Translations under genes and position numbers: made by a program
The notes under the pieces: model-generated
Told to the model about the DNA's origin: nothing
Database searches by the model: none
Seen by the model: the letters and a program-made list of their open reading frames with translations, nothing else
Shown: in pieces, positions 53,651 through 61,693 of the stretch
Numbering within the stretch: the stretch's first letter is position 1
Layout: every line of letters begins with the position of its first letter
Assembly: GCA_031119395.1 (NCBI GenBank)
Contig: JAVHYA010000010.1
Coordinates: 22,480-86,479, forward strand
Direction: 5' to 3'
DNA length: 64,000 nt
Source of the DNA: Pseudomonadota bacterium
Lineage (GTDB): Bacteria; Pseudomonadota; Gammaproteobacteria; Burkholderiales; Burkholderiaceae_C

Positions 53651-55333
53651 TCAATCCGCGCCGGCCCGCCACACCCTGGCCAGGGCGGCGAACTTGCCGC
53701 GCCAGGTCAGGCGCTTGTCGGACAGGGCGTCGATGAAGTCCGACAGCCGCTGCGACTTGATCAGCGTGTAGAAGGTGAGCCAGCTCGTGAAGAGGCCCAC
53801 CACCGCGAACCACACCATCTTGCGCCACAGCGGCGCATCGGCCTCGGCCAGCAGGTTCATGCCCAGGAAGCCGGTGGTGATGGTGCCGATCAGGCCGAAG
53901 AGCGTGACCACCGTCAGGCGCACCACCGTGTTGGCCTGGCGGCGCAGGCTGTCCGCATCGAGGTAGCCGTTCATGTCGGCGATGCGTTCCTTCACCTCGT
54001 CGTAGAGCGCATCGGTGCCCAGGTGGCGCGCGCACAGGTGCGAGAGCGCACGCACGTGGGCCTGCTCCGAGATCTCGTGGAACCAGTAGCGATGCGTGAA
54101 GCGCAGGAAGCGCTCGAAGCTCGCGCGGATGGCACGCTTGAAGCGCTTGACGCTCTGCACGTCGTGGATGTGCAGGCGCTGCAGCGCTTCCACCAGCTGT
54201 GCCGAGAACATCAGCAGCGAGGCCTTCTGGAAGTGCGCGATCAGGAACAGCATGAAGTGCTGGTGCCGGAACTGCGCCAGCACGCCGCGGTCGCGGCAGC
54301 AGAAGAAATCGGATTGCGCGTCGCCCACGACGATGAGCGCATGCCCGTTGCACAGGTAGCGCGTGTGCGGCGCGGCGCCCCCCTCGGACCAGAAGCGGTC
54401 GTAGCAGTAGCGCGCCTCGAAGTCGCTCACGTGCTGCTCGGCATAGGGCAGGGCGCCTTCGCCCTCGCCGGCGCCCGTCACCAGGCCCAGGCGCACGAAG
54501 TCCGCACGCCCGAGCCGGCGTGGGTCGTCCACGGCCAGGTAGGCCATGACGGGCATGCGGTAGTACTCGATCTGCCGGTAGCGCAGCGCGCCGGGCTCGC
54601 CCGAATGGTCGGCCACCAGCGGCTGCATCACATGGGCCCAGTGGCTGGCCACCCGGGGCGCGCGGTGCTCGGCCACGTGCGAGAGGAAGGCCTCGCGCTG
54701 CTGGGCATCCGAGCGCGCGAGCACCTGGCCCTGCGCATCGAGCCACTCGACGCTGTGCATGCAGTGCAGCGCCGAGCCGTCGGGCGCCCAGCCGGCCGGG
54801 TAGGCGCGGCCGAAGCGGTAGAGCTGTTCCTGCGCCTGCGGCAGGCTCAGCTCGTCGATGCCGACCTCGACGTTGAGGATCACCACGTCGATGTCGTAGA
54901 AGAAGTACAGGTCGATGTGCACGACCTGCAGCGTGAGGGGTGCATCGCCCGCGCGGGCGACCACGCGCAGTGCCGCGATGTCGTGGCGGCGGAAGACGCG
55001 CATGGGCGAATCGCCATCGTGGTCGGCCCGGCCCGCCGAACGCCCCTCGCCGTAGAGGAAGCGCTGCACGTAGGGCAGGAAGCTCACGAACTCGTTGTAG
55101 TGGCGCTCGTGGAAGCGGCTGGCGTCGCCGGTGTATTCGTCGACCACCTCCCGCCACGGCGAACCGCCGCCCATGTCGCGCAGCCGCTGCCAGGGCGTGA
55201 GTCGCGCGTCGGCCGCTTCGCCCTCGGGCCGCATCAGGCGAACCGGCCAGAGCAAGGCCTGGCGCAGGTGGCGGACGCTGGGAGGGGCGTGGCTTGCCGC
55301 CGCGGGATCGGGGGCGATGCGCAGGTCTTCCAT
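53651..55333 (-). CDS. CorA-like membrane protein with enlarged N-terminal domain
   Basis: A 560-residue protein whose C-terminus has two transmembrane helices; the first is followed by FLGMNL (Gly491-Met492-Asn493), the selectivity signature of CorA-family Mg2+/Co2+ channels. The preceding helix-rich part (about 380-470) fits the CorA stalk. The N-terminal 350 residues are larger than in canonical CorA and include VVHIDLYFFYDIDVVILNVEVGIDEL. Whether it transports Mg2+ is unproven. It is convergent with the patatin gene, 55 bp apart. Confidence 0.82.
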   Translation of the reverse strand: MEDLRIAPDPAAASHAPPSVRHLRQALLWPVRLMRPEGEAADARLTPWQRLRDMGGGSPWREVVDEYTGDASRFHERHYNEFVSFLPYVQRFLYGEGRSAGRADHDGDSPMRVFRRHDIAALRVVARAGDAPLTLQVVHIDLYFFYDIDVVILNVEVGIDELSLPQAQEQLYRFGRAYPAGWAPDGSALHCMHSVEWLDAQGQVLARSDAQQREAFLSHVAEHRAPRVASHWAHVMQPLVADHSGEPGALRYRQIEYYRMPVMAYLAVDDPRRLGRADFVRLGLVTGAGEGEGALPYAEQHVSDFEARYCYDRFWSEGGAAPHTRYLCNGHALIVVGDAQSDFFCCRDRGVLAQFRHQHFMLFLIAHFQKASLLMFSAQLVEALQRLHIHDVQSVKRFKRAIRASFERFLRFTHRYWFHEISEQAHVRALSHLCARHLGTDALYDEVKERIADMNGYLDADSLRRQANTVVRLTVVTLFGLIGTITTGFLGMNLLAEADAPLWRKMVWFAVVGLFTSWLTFYTLIKSQRLSDFIDALSDKRLTWRGKFAALARVWRAGAD

Positions 55334-55443
55334 GGCCGTGGTGCTGGAATGGATGTGTGACGTTGGGCGGCAGTGTAGGACGGCGGCCGCGCCCTGGAAG
55401 CCCTGCCTGGGTCGCGGCGGGTGCCGGGTGGTGCCGGGACCGG

Positions 55444-55469
55444 CGGCAAGCCCGGGGAAGGGCTTGCCG
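55444..55469. terminator. Hairpin downstream of the SDR gene
   Basis: cggcaagccc (55444-55453) and gggcttgccg (55460-55469) pair perfectly around ggggaa. It lies just after the SDR stop on the minus strand and probably terminates that transcript, although no T-run follows. Confidence 0.6.
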
Positions 55470-55490
55470 TCACGCAGCGGGGGCGGGTGG

Positions 55491-56273
55491 CTACAGCGTG
55501 GGAACGGTGCCGCCGTCGATCCGGTACTCGGACCCTGCGATGGACGCGGATCGCGGGGACGCCAGGAAGGCGATCAGATCGGCGACCTCCTGCGGTTGGG
55601 CGGGCCGGCCCACGGGAATGCCTCCCAGCCAATCCATGATGATCTTCTTGCCGCCCTCGTAGTCGGTGCCGGCCTCTTCGGCCCGCTGCTGCGCGAATGC
55701 GACGGACGCCTCGGTCTCGATCCAGCCCGGCGCCACGCTGAGCACGCGAACGCCTTGGGGCGTCACCTCGCGTGCCAGCGACTTGCTGTACGTGGTGAGG
55801 GCGCCCTTGGCCGCGGCGTAGGCGGTCGTCGAGTCGTGCAGGGGCAGCACGCGCTGGATCGAGCTGACGTGGATGATGACCCCCGAGCCTTGAGCCAGCA
55901 TCGCCGGCAGCAGCGCACGGTCCAGGCGCACGGCAGGCATCAGGTTCAGGTTCAGCTCGGCGAACCAGTGCTCGTCGCTGATCGCCGCGAAGCCACCGCC
56001 GGGCGTCTTCGAGCCGCCGAGCACGTTGATCAGGATGTCGGCGCCGCCCCACGCCTGCAGGATGCTCTGCGCGAAGTGGGTCGTGCCTTGCGCGGTCGAC
56101 AGGTCGGCGGCGACGTAGGTGACGCCCTCCACCGGCTGCGCCGGCACGGTGCGCGCGGAAGTCGCCACCCGCGCACCGGCCTCGGCCAGGGTTCTCACGA
56201 CTGCGGCGCCCAGGCCCAGCGTGCCGCCGGTCACCACGGCCCGCAGGCCATTCAGACGAAGGTCGAAGCTCAT
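55491..56273 (-). CDS. SDR-family oxidoreductase
   Basis: A 260-residue short-chain dehydrogenase/reductase. The NAD(P) motif is GGTLGLGAAV (about residues 16-25), followed by NVLGG, the catalytic Ser in HVSSIQRVLP and the Tyr-Lys pair in YAAAKGALT (about 155-163). The C-terminal IDGGTVPTL is typical. The substrate is unknown. It overlaps the upstream SnoaL-like gene by 4 bp, and both are divergent from a LysR regulator, which probably controls them. Confidence 0.9.
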   Translation of the reverse strand: MSFDLRLNGLRAVVTGGTLGLGAAVVRTLAEAGARVATSARTVPAQPVEGVTYVAADLSTAQGTTHFAQSILQAWGGADILINVLGGSKTPGGGFAAISDEHWFAELNLNLMPAVRLDRALLPAMLAQGSGVIIHVSSIQRVLPLHDSTTAYAAAKGALTTYSKSLAREVTPQGVRVLSVAPGWIETEASVAFAQQRAEEAGTDYEGGKKIIMDWLGGIPVGRPAQPQEVADLIAFLASPRSASIAGSEYRIDGGTVPTL

Positions 56274-56596
56274 GCCGTGATCTCCAGCGATGCGATCAGG
56301 CCGCGTTCGAGGCGAAAGCGGTAGGACAGGACGATCGGGCTGCCGGGGAAGTTGCCGGTGACGTTGGCGCGGACGAGTTGGAAGCCGTCCTGCCGCTCGA
56401 CGGAGAACGGCACGCTCGTCGCGCCGTACTTGGCCGATGCCTCGGCCATGAAGGCCTTGATGGCGTCGACGCCCGTGTACGTATGGCCGTCGTCCTTCAT
56501 CACGGCCTGCGCCGTGAAGCAGCGCGCCAGCGCTTCGGGGTGGTGTTCCGCCGCGAAGTACGCGGCAATGGGTTCGGGAAGGGTCAAGGGGGTCAT
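56270..56596 (-). CDS. SnoaL/NTF2-like protein
   Basis: A 108-residue cone-shaped NTF2-fold protein. Visible are LPEPIAAYFAAEHHPEALARCFTAQAVMKDDGHTYTGVDAIKAFM and the C-terminal sheet region. Such proteins can be small isomerases, cyclases or ligand binders. It starts 100 bp from a divergent LysR gene and is coupled to the SDR gene through an ATGA overlap. Confidence 0.85.
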   Translation of the reverse strand: MTPLTLPEPIAAYFAAEHHPEALARCFTAQAVMKDDGHTYTGVDAIKAFMAEASAKYGATSVPFSVERQDGFQLVRANVTGNFPGSPIVLSYRFRLERGLIASLEITA

Positions 56597-56676
56597 GTCG
56601 TCGCTCCTGTGGTCGATGAAGGCCCGAGGATGCGCGCCGCAGTGAATTCAGTGAATACACTAGGATCTGGATGAAC

Positions 56677-56696
56677 TATGTAGATAAAAATACATA
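56677..56696. promoter_or_regulatory. AT-rich inverted repeat at the lysR start
   Basis: TATGTA-gataaaaa-TACATA abuts the LysR ATG. Together with the agtgaatt-c/agtgaata repeats at 56640-56658 this is the likely binding region of the LysR protein for its own and the SDR promoter. Confidence 0.45.
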
Positions 56697-57629
56697 ATGC
56701 GCGGATCCGACTTCGCCGAGCTGAAGGCCTTCGTGGCCGTCGTGGAGCGCCAGAGCTTTGCCCGAGCGGCAGAGCACCTGGGCCTGTCGCCTTCGGCGCT
56801 CAGCCAGACCATCCGGCAGCTCGAAGGCCGCATCGGTGCACGGCTTCTGAATCGCACGACCCGCAGCGTCGCGCCGTCGGCCAGCGGCGAGCTGCTCTAC
56901 AGGCGCATCGCTCCGCTGTTTCGGGAGATGGCCGTTGCAGTCGCCGAAGCCAGCGAGGCGACGGGACAGATGAGCGGCACGCTGCGCATCAACACACTGG
57001 GGATCGCGGCACGAACCATCGTGGCGCCCCGGCTTGCACGCTTCCATGAGGTGCACCCCGATGTGGTTCTCGACATCGTGGTCGACGACGCCTTGGCCGA
57101 CATCGTCGTGGGCCGCTTCGACGCGGGCATCCGCGTGGGTGGACGGCTCGAGAAGGACATGGTCGCCGTTCGCCTCACGCCCGACCTGAACATGGTGGCC
57201 GTGGCGTCCCCGGACTATCTTGCGCGCCGAGGCACCCCCCGGTCGCCTGCCGACCTGCACGCGCATGCATGCATCAACTGGCGGCTCCAGATGGACGGCC
57301 GGCACTATCGCTGGGAGTTCGAGAAAAGGGGTCGACGACTCGAAGTGGCGGTGGACGGCCCCGTCGTCACCAACCACGCCGACATCGGCATTGCCGCTGC
57401 GCTGAACGGGCTCGGCATTGCCTATCACTTCGAGCGAGACGGCGTCGGCGAACTCCTGGCGCAGGGGCGGCTGGTCCAGGTCCTCGCGGACTGGTCGATC
57501 TCGCGCCCCGGGCTGTTCCTCTACTACCCGAACAGGCAGCATCGGCCGGCCCTCCTCGGTGCCTTCATCGACTGCCTGCTGGACCGCCCGCCGTTCGATC
57601 GGCGCCAGCCTCCGGCCCAGGCCTCCTGA
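56697..57629 (+). CDS. LysR-family transcriptional regulator
   Basis: A 310-residue regulator with an N-terminal winged helix-turn-helix (FAELKAFVAVVERQSFARAAEHLGLSPSALSQTIRQLE, about residues 6-43) and a C-terminal periplasmic-binding-protein-like effector domain. It belongs to the CrgA/DsdC-like group by the LLNRTTRSVAPSASGE segment. The divergent SDR/SnoaL pair is its probable target. The inducer is unknown. Confidence 0.93.
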   Translation: MRGSDFAELKAFVAVVERQSFARAAEHLGLSPSALSQTIRQLEGRIGARLLNRTTRSVAPSASGELLYRRIAPLFREMAVAVAEASEATGQMSGTLRINTLGIAARTIVAPRLARFHEVHPDVVLDIVVDDALADIVVGRFDAGIRVGGRLEKDMVAVRLTPDLNMVAVASPDYLARRGTPRSPADLHAHACINWRLQMDGRHYRWEFEKRGRRLEVAVDGPVVTNHADIGIAAALNGLGIAYHFERDGVGELLAQGRLVQVLADWSISRPGLFLYYPNRQHRPALLGAFIDCLLDRPPFDRRQPPAQAS

Positions 57630-57638
57630 TTCCGCCGC

Positions 57639-57656
57639 GCCCTGGCTCCCCAGGGC
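57639..57656 (+). terminator. Hairpin after lysR
   Basis: gccctgg (57639-57645) and ccagggc (57650-57656) form a perfect stem. No T-run follows, so terminator activity is uncertain. Confidence 0.4.
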
Positions 57657-57768
57657 GGCTGCCGCTGCAACCAAGCCACGTCGGCGCGTCCGCCCGCCGG
57701 CACCGCGCCGCGTGCACGCCGTGCGGGAACGATCCCCCAGACCCTAGGTAAAACCCTGATCGACGGTC

Positions 57769-57784
57769 ATGAAACCGGTTTCAT
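57769..57784. promoter_or_regulatory. LacI-type operator in the ABC transporter operon promoter
   Basis: ATGAAACCGGTTTCAT is a perfect 16-bp palindrome with the central CCGG typical of LacI/GalR sites. It lies directly before a TAGAAT -10-like hexamer (57784-57789), so a bound repressor would block RNA polymerase. No lacI-type gene is present in the window. Confidence 0.8.
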
Positions 57785-57815
57785 AGAATCGCGCCATCGG
57801 AGACAAACGCGCCGC

Positions 57816-58502
57816 ATGGCGCTTGCTTCAGTGAACTACCAGTTCCAGTTCGACGCCGTGTTCGCGGCCTGGCCACTGCTGCTCAAGGGCACGTGGATCA
57901 CCATCCAGCTGTCGCTCACCGCCACCCTCATCGGGCTCGCGGTCGCGGTGCTGTGCGCCTGGGGCAAGACCTCGGGGCCGGCCTGGCTGCGCTTCATCGT
58001 GAACGCGTACATCGAGGTGATCCGCAACACGCCCTTCCTGGTGCAGCTGTTCTTCTTTTTCTTCGCGCTGCCGGCCATCGGCCTGCGCTGGTCGCCGTAC
58101 ACGGCCGCGCTCACGGCCATGGTGGTGAACCTGGGCGCCTACGCCACCGAGATCATCCGCGCCGGCATCGAGTCCATCCCCAAGGGCCAGATCGAGGCGG
58201 GCCGCGCGCTCAACCTCAAGGGCCACGAGATCTTCCGCTTCGTCATCATCAAGCCGGCGCTCAAGGCCATCTATCCGGCGCTCACCAGCCAGTTCATCCT
58301 GCTGATGCTGAGCTCGGCCGTGGTGTCGGTCATCTCGGCCGACGACCTGACCTCGGTGGCCGCCAACCTGCAGTCGCAGACGTTTCGCAGCTTCGAGATC
58401 TACATCGTCGTGGCGGGCATCTACCTGGCGCTGGCGCTCGCCTTCTCGGGGCTGTTCAAGCTGATCTACCAGCGCCTGCTGAACTACCCGGACCGCCGGT
58501 GA
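57816..58502 (+). CDS. Polar-amino-acid-type ABC transporter permease 1
   Basis: A 228-residue permease of the HisMQ family with five helices. The family signatures are TLIGLAVAVLCAWGK, YIEVIRNTPFLVQLFFFFF and the coupling loop EAGRALNLKGHEIFRFVIIKPALK (about residues 130-153). It is the first gene of the operon controlled by the palindrome at 57769. It pairs with the next permease as a heterodimer. Confidence 0.93.
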   Translation: MALASVNYQFQFDAVFAAWPLLLKGTWITIQLSLTATLIGLAVAVLCAWGKTSGPAWLRFIVNAYIEVIRNTPFLVQLFFFFFALPAIGLRWSPYTAALTAMVVNLGAYATEIIRAGIESIPKGQIEAGRALNLKGHEIFRFVIIKPALKAIYPALTSQFILLMLSSAVVSVISADDLTSVAANLQSQTFRSFEIYIVVAGIYLALALAFSGLFKLIYQRLLNYPDRR

Positions 58503-58521
58503 GCACCGAAGGAGAAGACCC

Positions 58522-59175
58522 ATGCGCACCTTCGGCTTTCCCGAATTCCTCTTCATCCTCGAGGCCGCCAAGTGGACCCTGGCGCTCTCGGCCATCGCCT
58601 TCGTCGGCGGCGCCATCCTTGGCCTCGCGATCGCGCTGATGCGCGTATCCGACAACAGCGTGGCGCGCGGCGTGTCGCGCACCTTCATCCAGATCTTCCA
58701 GGGCACGCCGCTGCTGCTGCAGCTGTTCCTGATCTTCTTCGGCGCGCCGGTGCTGGGGCTGGACATCAACCCCTGGGTGGCGGCCGGCGTGGCGCTGGTG
58801 CTCAACAGCGCGGCCTTCCTGGCCGAGATCTGGCGCGGCTGCATCGAGGCCATCCCGCGCGGACAGTGGGAGGCCGCCGAGGCGCTCAACCTCGGGTATG
58901 TCGACCGCATGCGCGACGTGGTGCTGCCGCAGGCCTTCAAGATCGCGCTGCCGCCCACCGTGGGCTACCTGGTGCAGATCATCAAGGGCACTTCGCTGGC
59001 GGCCATCATCGGCTTCACCGAGGTCACGCGCGCGGGCCAGATCATCAACAACGCCACCTTCCAGCCGCTGCCCGTGTTCACCACCGTGGCTGCCATCTAC
59101 TTCGTCATCTGCTGGCCGCTGTCGCTGCTGGCCGCGCACATGGAGCGCAAACGCGCGCGTGCGCTGGCGCGCTGA
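58522..59175 (+). CDS. Polar-amino-acid-type ABC transporter permease 2
   Basis: A 217-residue HisMQ-family permease. Signatures are RTFIQIFQGTPLLLQLFLIFF (about residues 54-74) and the coupling loop EAAEALNLGYVDRMRDVVLPQAFK (about 117-140). It begins 19 bp after the first permease, with an GGAGAAG ribosome-binding site. Confidence 0.93.
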   Translation: MRTFGFPEFLFILEAAKWTLALSAIAFVGGAILGLAIALMRVSDNSVARGVSRTFIQIFQGTPLLLQLFLIFFGAPVLGLDINPWVAAGVALVLNSAAFLAEIWRGCIEAIPRGQWEAAEALNLGYVDRMRDVVLPQAFKIALPPTVGYLVQIIKGTSLAAIIGFTEVTRAGQIINNATFQPLPVFTTVAAIYFVICWPLSLLAAHMERKRARALAR

Positions 59176-59239
59176 GCCTTTTTCCGTCTCGCTGCTTCCT
59201 TTTCATTCTTTGTCCTTTCCTCGATCCAAGGAGACCCGC

Positions 59240-60028
59240 ATGAACACCTCCCGCCGCGCCACCCTGGCCCTCGCCCTGGCCGCCTGCGCCACCGCCTTCG
59301 CACCGCTCGCCTCGGCCCAGTCCGTGGCCGACATCAAGAAGAAGGGCGAGATCACCATCGGCATGCTGGTCGACTTCCCGCCCTACGGCACGACCAACGC
59401 GCAGAACCAGCCCGACGGCTACGACGCCGACGTGGCCAAGCTGCTGGCCAAGGAGTGGGGCGTGAAGGCCAACATCGTCCCCGTGACGGGCCCCAACCGC
59501 ATCCCCTTCCTGCTGACCAACAAGGTCGACCTGCTGGTCGCCTCGCTGGCCGTGACGCCCGAGCGCGCCAAGCAGGTGCAGTTCTCGCAGCCCTACGCGG
59601 CGGCGACCATCGTGCTCTACGGCAAGAAGGGCGCCAACATCAAGAGCGCGGCCGACCTCAAGGGCGTGCGCGTGGGCGTCGCCCGCGCGTCGACCCAGGA
59701 CGTGGCCGTGACCAAGGCCGCGCCCGAAGGCACCGAGATCCGCCGCTTCGACGACGACGCCTCCGCCATGCAGGCGCTGATGTCGGGCCAGGTCGATGCC
59801 ATCGGCTGCTCCGTCACCGTGGCCGCACAGATCGCCCAGCGCGTGCCCGCCAACACCTTCGAGAACAAGTTCACCCTCGTGCAGCAGGCCATGGGCATCG
59901 CCATGCGCCCGGGCCAGGACGAGCTGCTCAAGAACGTGAACGACTTCATCGCCAAGAACACCGCCAACGGCGAGCTGAACAAGCTCTACCAGAAGTGGCT
60001 CAAGAGCGATTTCCCGAAGTTCCAGTAA
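59240..60028 (+). CDS. ABC transporter substrate-binding protein, family 3
   Basis: A 262-residue periplasmic SBP_bac_3 protein. The Sec signal ends near LASAQS (residue 27). Motifs are GEITIGMLVDFPPYGTTNAQNQPDGYDADVAK (about residues 36-67) and VDLLVASLAVTPERAKQVQFSQPY. AAGGAG lies 6 nt before the ATG. The family usually binds polar amino acids; linkage to sugar-acid enzymes here suggests a hydroxylated amino acid or sugar acid, which is inference. Confidence 0.92.
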   Translation: MNTSRRATLALALAACATAFAPLASAQSVADIKKKGEITIGMLVDFPPYGTTNAQNQPDGYDADVAKLLAKEWGVKANIVPVTGPNRIPFLLTNKVDLLVASLAVTPERAKQVQFSQPYAAATIVLYGKKGANIKSAADLKGVRVGVARASTQDVAVTKAAPEGTEIRRFDDDASAMQALMSGQVDAIGCSVTVAAQIAQRVPANTFENKFTLVQQAMGIAMRPGQDELLKNVNDFIAKNTANGELNKLYQKWLKSDFPKFQ

Positions 60029-60048
60029 ATCGGAGGCGGACAGCCTTC

Positions 60049-60151
60049 GACGCGAAGGGCGCGAAGGTTTCGCGACGTACGCGAAAGAGAAATCCAAAGT
60101 CTTTCGGCTGTTCTTTCGCGACCTTCGCGTGATCTTCGCGCCCTTCGCGTC
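60049..60151. repeat. Long inverted repeat between SBP and ATPase genes
   Basis: Perfect 18-bp outer arms gacgcgaagggcgcgaag (60049-60066) and cttcgcgcccttcgcgtc (60134-60151), plus inner arms cgcgaaaga (60080-60088) and tctttcgcg (60112-60120). It would form a large hairpin inside the operon mRNA and could protect or attenuate the upstream part. Confidence 0.85.
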
Positions 60152-60186
60152 CGGAAGCCCGCATTCATCCAGCACTCCACGACATC

Positions 60187-60933
60187 ATGAGCGACCCCAT
60201 CATCCGCCTCGAAGGCGTGAACAAGTGGTACGGTGAATTCCAGGTGCTCACCGGCATCGACCTGTCGGTGCGCACCGGCGAACGCATCGTGATCTGCGGG
60301 CCCTCGGGCTCGGGCAAGTCCACGCTGATCCGCTGCATCAACCGGTTGGAGACGGTGCAGAAGGGCACGATCGTGGTCGACGGCATCGAGCTCACGGCGG
60401 GCGGCAGGAACGTGGATGCGGTGCGCGCCGAGGTGGGCATGGTGTTCCAGCAGTTCAACCTGTTTCCGCACCTCACGATCCTGCAGAACTGCACGCTGGC
60501 GCCGATGCGCTCGCGCGGCATGAGCAAGGCACAGGCGGAGGAGGTGGCGATGAAGTACCTCACCCGCGTGCGCATTCCCGAGCAGGCCGGGAAGTACCCC
60601 AGCCAGCTGTCGGGCGGGCAGCAGCAGCGCGTGGCCATCGCGCGTGCCCTGTGCATGGCGCCCAAGATCATGCTGTTCGACGAGCCGACCTCGGCGCTCG
60701 ACCCCGAGATGGTCAAGGAAGTGCTCGACACCATGATCGGCCTGGCGGAAGACGGCATGACCATGCTGTGCGTGACGCACGAGATGGGCTTCGCCCGCAG
60801 CGTGGCCGACCGCGTGATCTTCATGGCCGACGGCAAGATCCTCGAACAGGCGCCGCCGGCCGAGTTCTTCGGGAACCCGCAGCACGAGAAGACGCGCCAG
60901 TTCCTGGGGCAGATCCTCACGTCCGGGCATTGA
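60187..60933 (+). CDS. Polar-amino-acid-type ABC transporter ATP-binding protein
   Basis: A 248-residue ATPase of the GlnQ/HisP family. Walker [19 protein letters not shown] (about residues 38-55), Q-loop [12 protein letters not shown], signature [15 protein letters not shown], Walker [15 protein letters not shown] and the switch His in VTHEMGFA are all intact. It follows the inverted repeat and precedes the TIM-barrel gene. Confidence 0.95.
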   Translation: MSDPIIRLEGVNKWYGEFQVLTGIDLSVRTGERIVICGPSGSGKSTLIRCINRLETVQKGTIVVDGIELTAGGRNVDAVRAEVGMVFQQFNLFPHLTILQNCTLAPMRSRGMSKAQAEEVAMKYLTRVRIPEQAGKYPSQLSGGQQQRVAIARALCMAPKIMLFDEPTSALDPEMVKEVLDTMIGLAEDGMTMLCVTHEMGFARSVADRVIFMADGKILEQAPPAEFFGNPQHEKTRQFLGQILTSGH

Positions 60934-60943
60934 GCTGGTGGCC

Positions 60944-61693
60944 ATGTTCCCGCTCCTAATTTCCTTGTCCTCCTTCGGCGCGGCCGAGGTGGGCCGCCAC
61001 GGCCAGCGCTGGTGCACCGACCTGGCCGCCGAGGCGGGCGCCGACGGCGTCGAGGTGCGCGGCGAGATGCTGCGCGACCCCGCGGCCGAGCTGGCCGAAC
61101 TGCGCGGCCGCGCGGCCGTGTACTCCAGCCCGGACGGCCTGTTCCGGGCCGACGGCTCGCTCGACACCGACGCCGTCGCCGAAGGCCTGCGGCGTGCAGC
61201 GCTGTTGCAGGCGCCGCGCCTGAAGATGGCCATCGGCGGCTTCGACAGCGCGCGCTCGCGCGCCGGCCTGGATGCGCTGCGCGAGCGCCTTGCCGGCACG
61301 GCCGTCGAACTCGTCGTCGAGAACGACCAGACCGACAGCGCCGGCACCGTCGGCGCGCTGCAGCGCTTCTTCGCGGCGCAGCGCGACGCGGGCCTCGACC
61401 TGGGCATGACCTTCGACATGGGCAACTGGCACTGGCTCGGCGAATGCCCGCTGGAGGCCGCACGCGCCTTCGCGCCGCAGGTGCGCTACGTGCATTGCAA
61501 GGGCGTGCAGCGACGGCCCGACAAGTGGGTGGCGGTGCCGCTGGCCGAATCGGCGGCGCCCTGGCGCGCCGTGCTGCGCGCGCTGCCGGCCGACGTGCCG
61601 CATGCGATCGAATACCCGCTGGTGGGTGACGACCTCGTGGCCGTCACCCGCGCGCAACTCCACGCCATCCGCCACGCACGGGGCCTGCAGTGA
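60944..61693 (+). CDS. Sugar isomerase/epimerase-like TIM-barrel protein
   Basis: A 249-residue protein of the xylose-isomerase-like TIM-barrel superfamily (AP endonuclease 2 / hydroxypyruvate isomerase group). Visible are ELVVENDQTD (about residues 103-112), GMTFDMGNWHW (metal ligand Asp) and VHCKGVQ, which supply Glu, Asp and His metal ligands. I chose the ATG at 60944; a GTG at 60938 would add two residues. It overlaps the kinase gene by 4 bp (GTGA). The substrate is unknown. Confidence 0.83.
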   Translation: MFPLLISLSSFGAAEVGRHGQRWCTDLAAEAGADGVEVRGEMLRDPAAELAELRGRAAVYSSPDGLFRADGSLDTDAVAEGLRRAALLQAPRLKMAIGGFDSARSRAGLDALRERLAGTAVELVVENDQTDSAGTVGALQRFFAAQRDAGLDLGMTFDMGNWHWLGECPLEAARAFAPQVRYVHCKGVQRRPDKWVAVPLAESAAPWRAVLRALPADVPHAIEYPLVGDDLVAVTRAQLHAIRHARGLQ

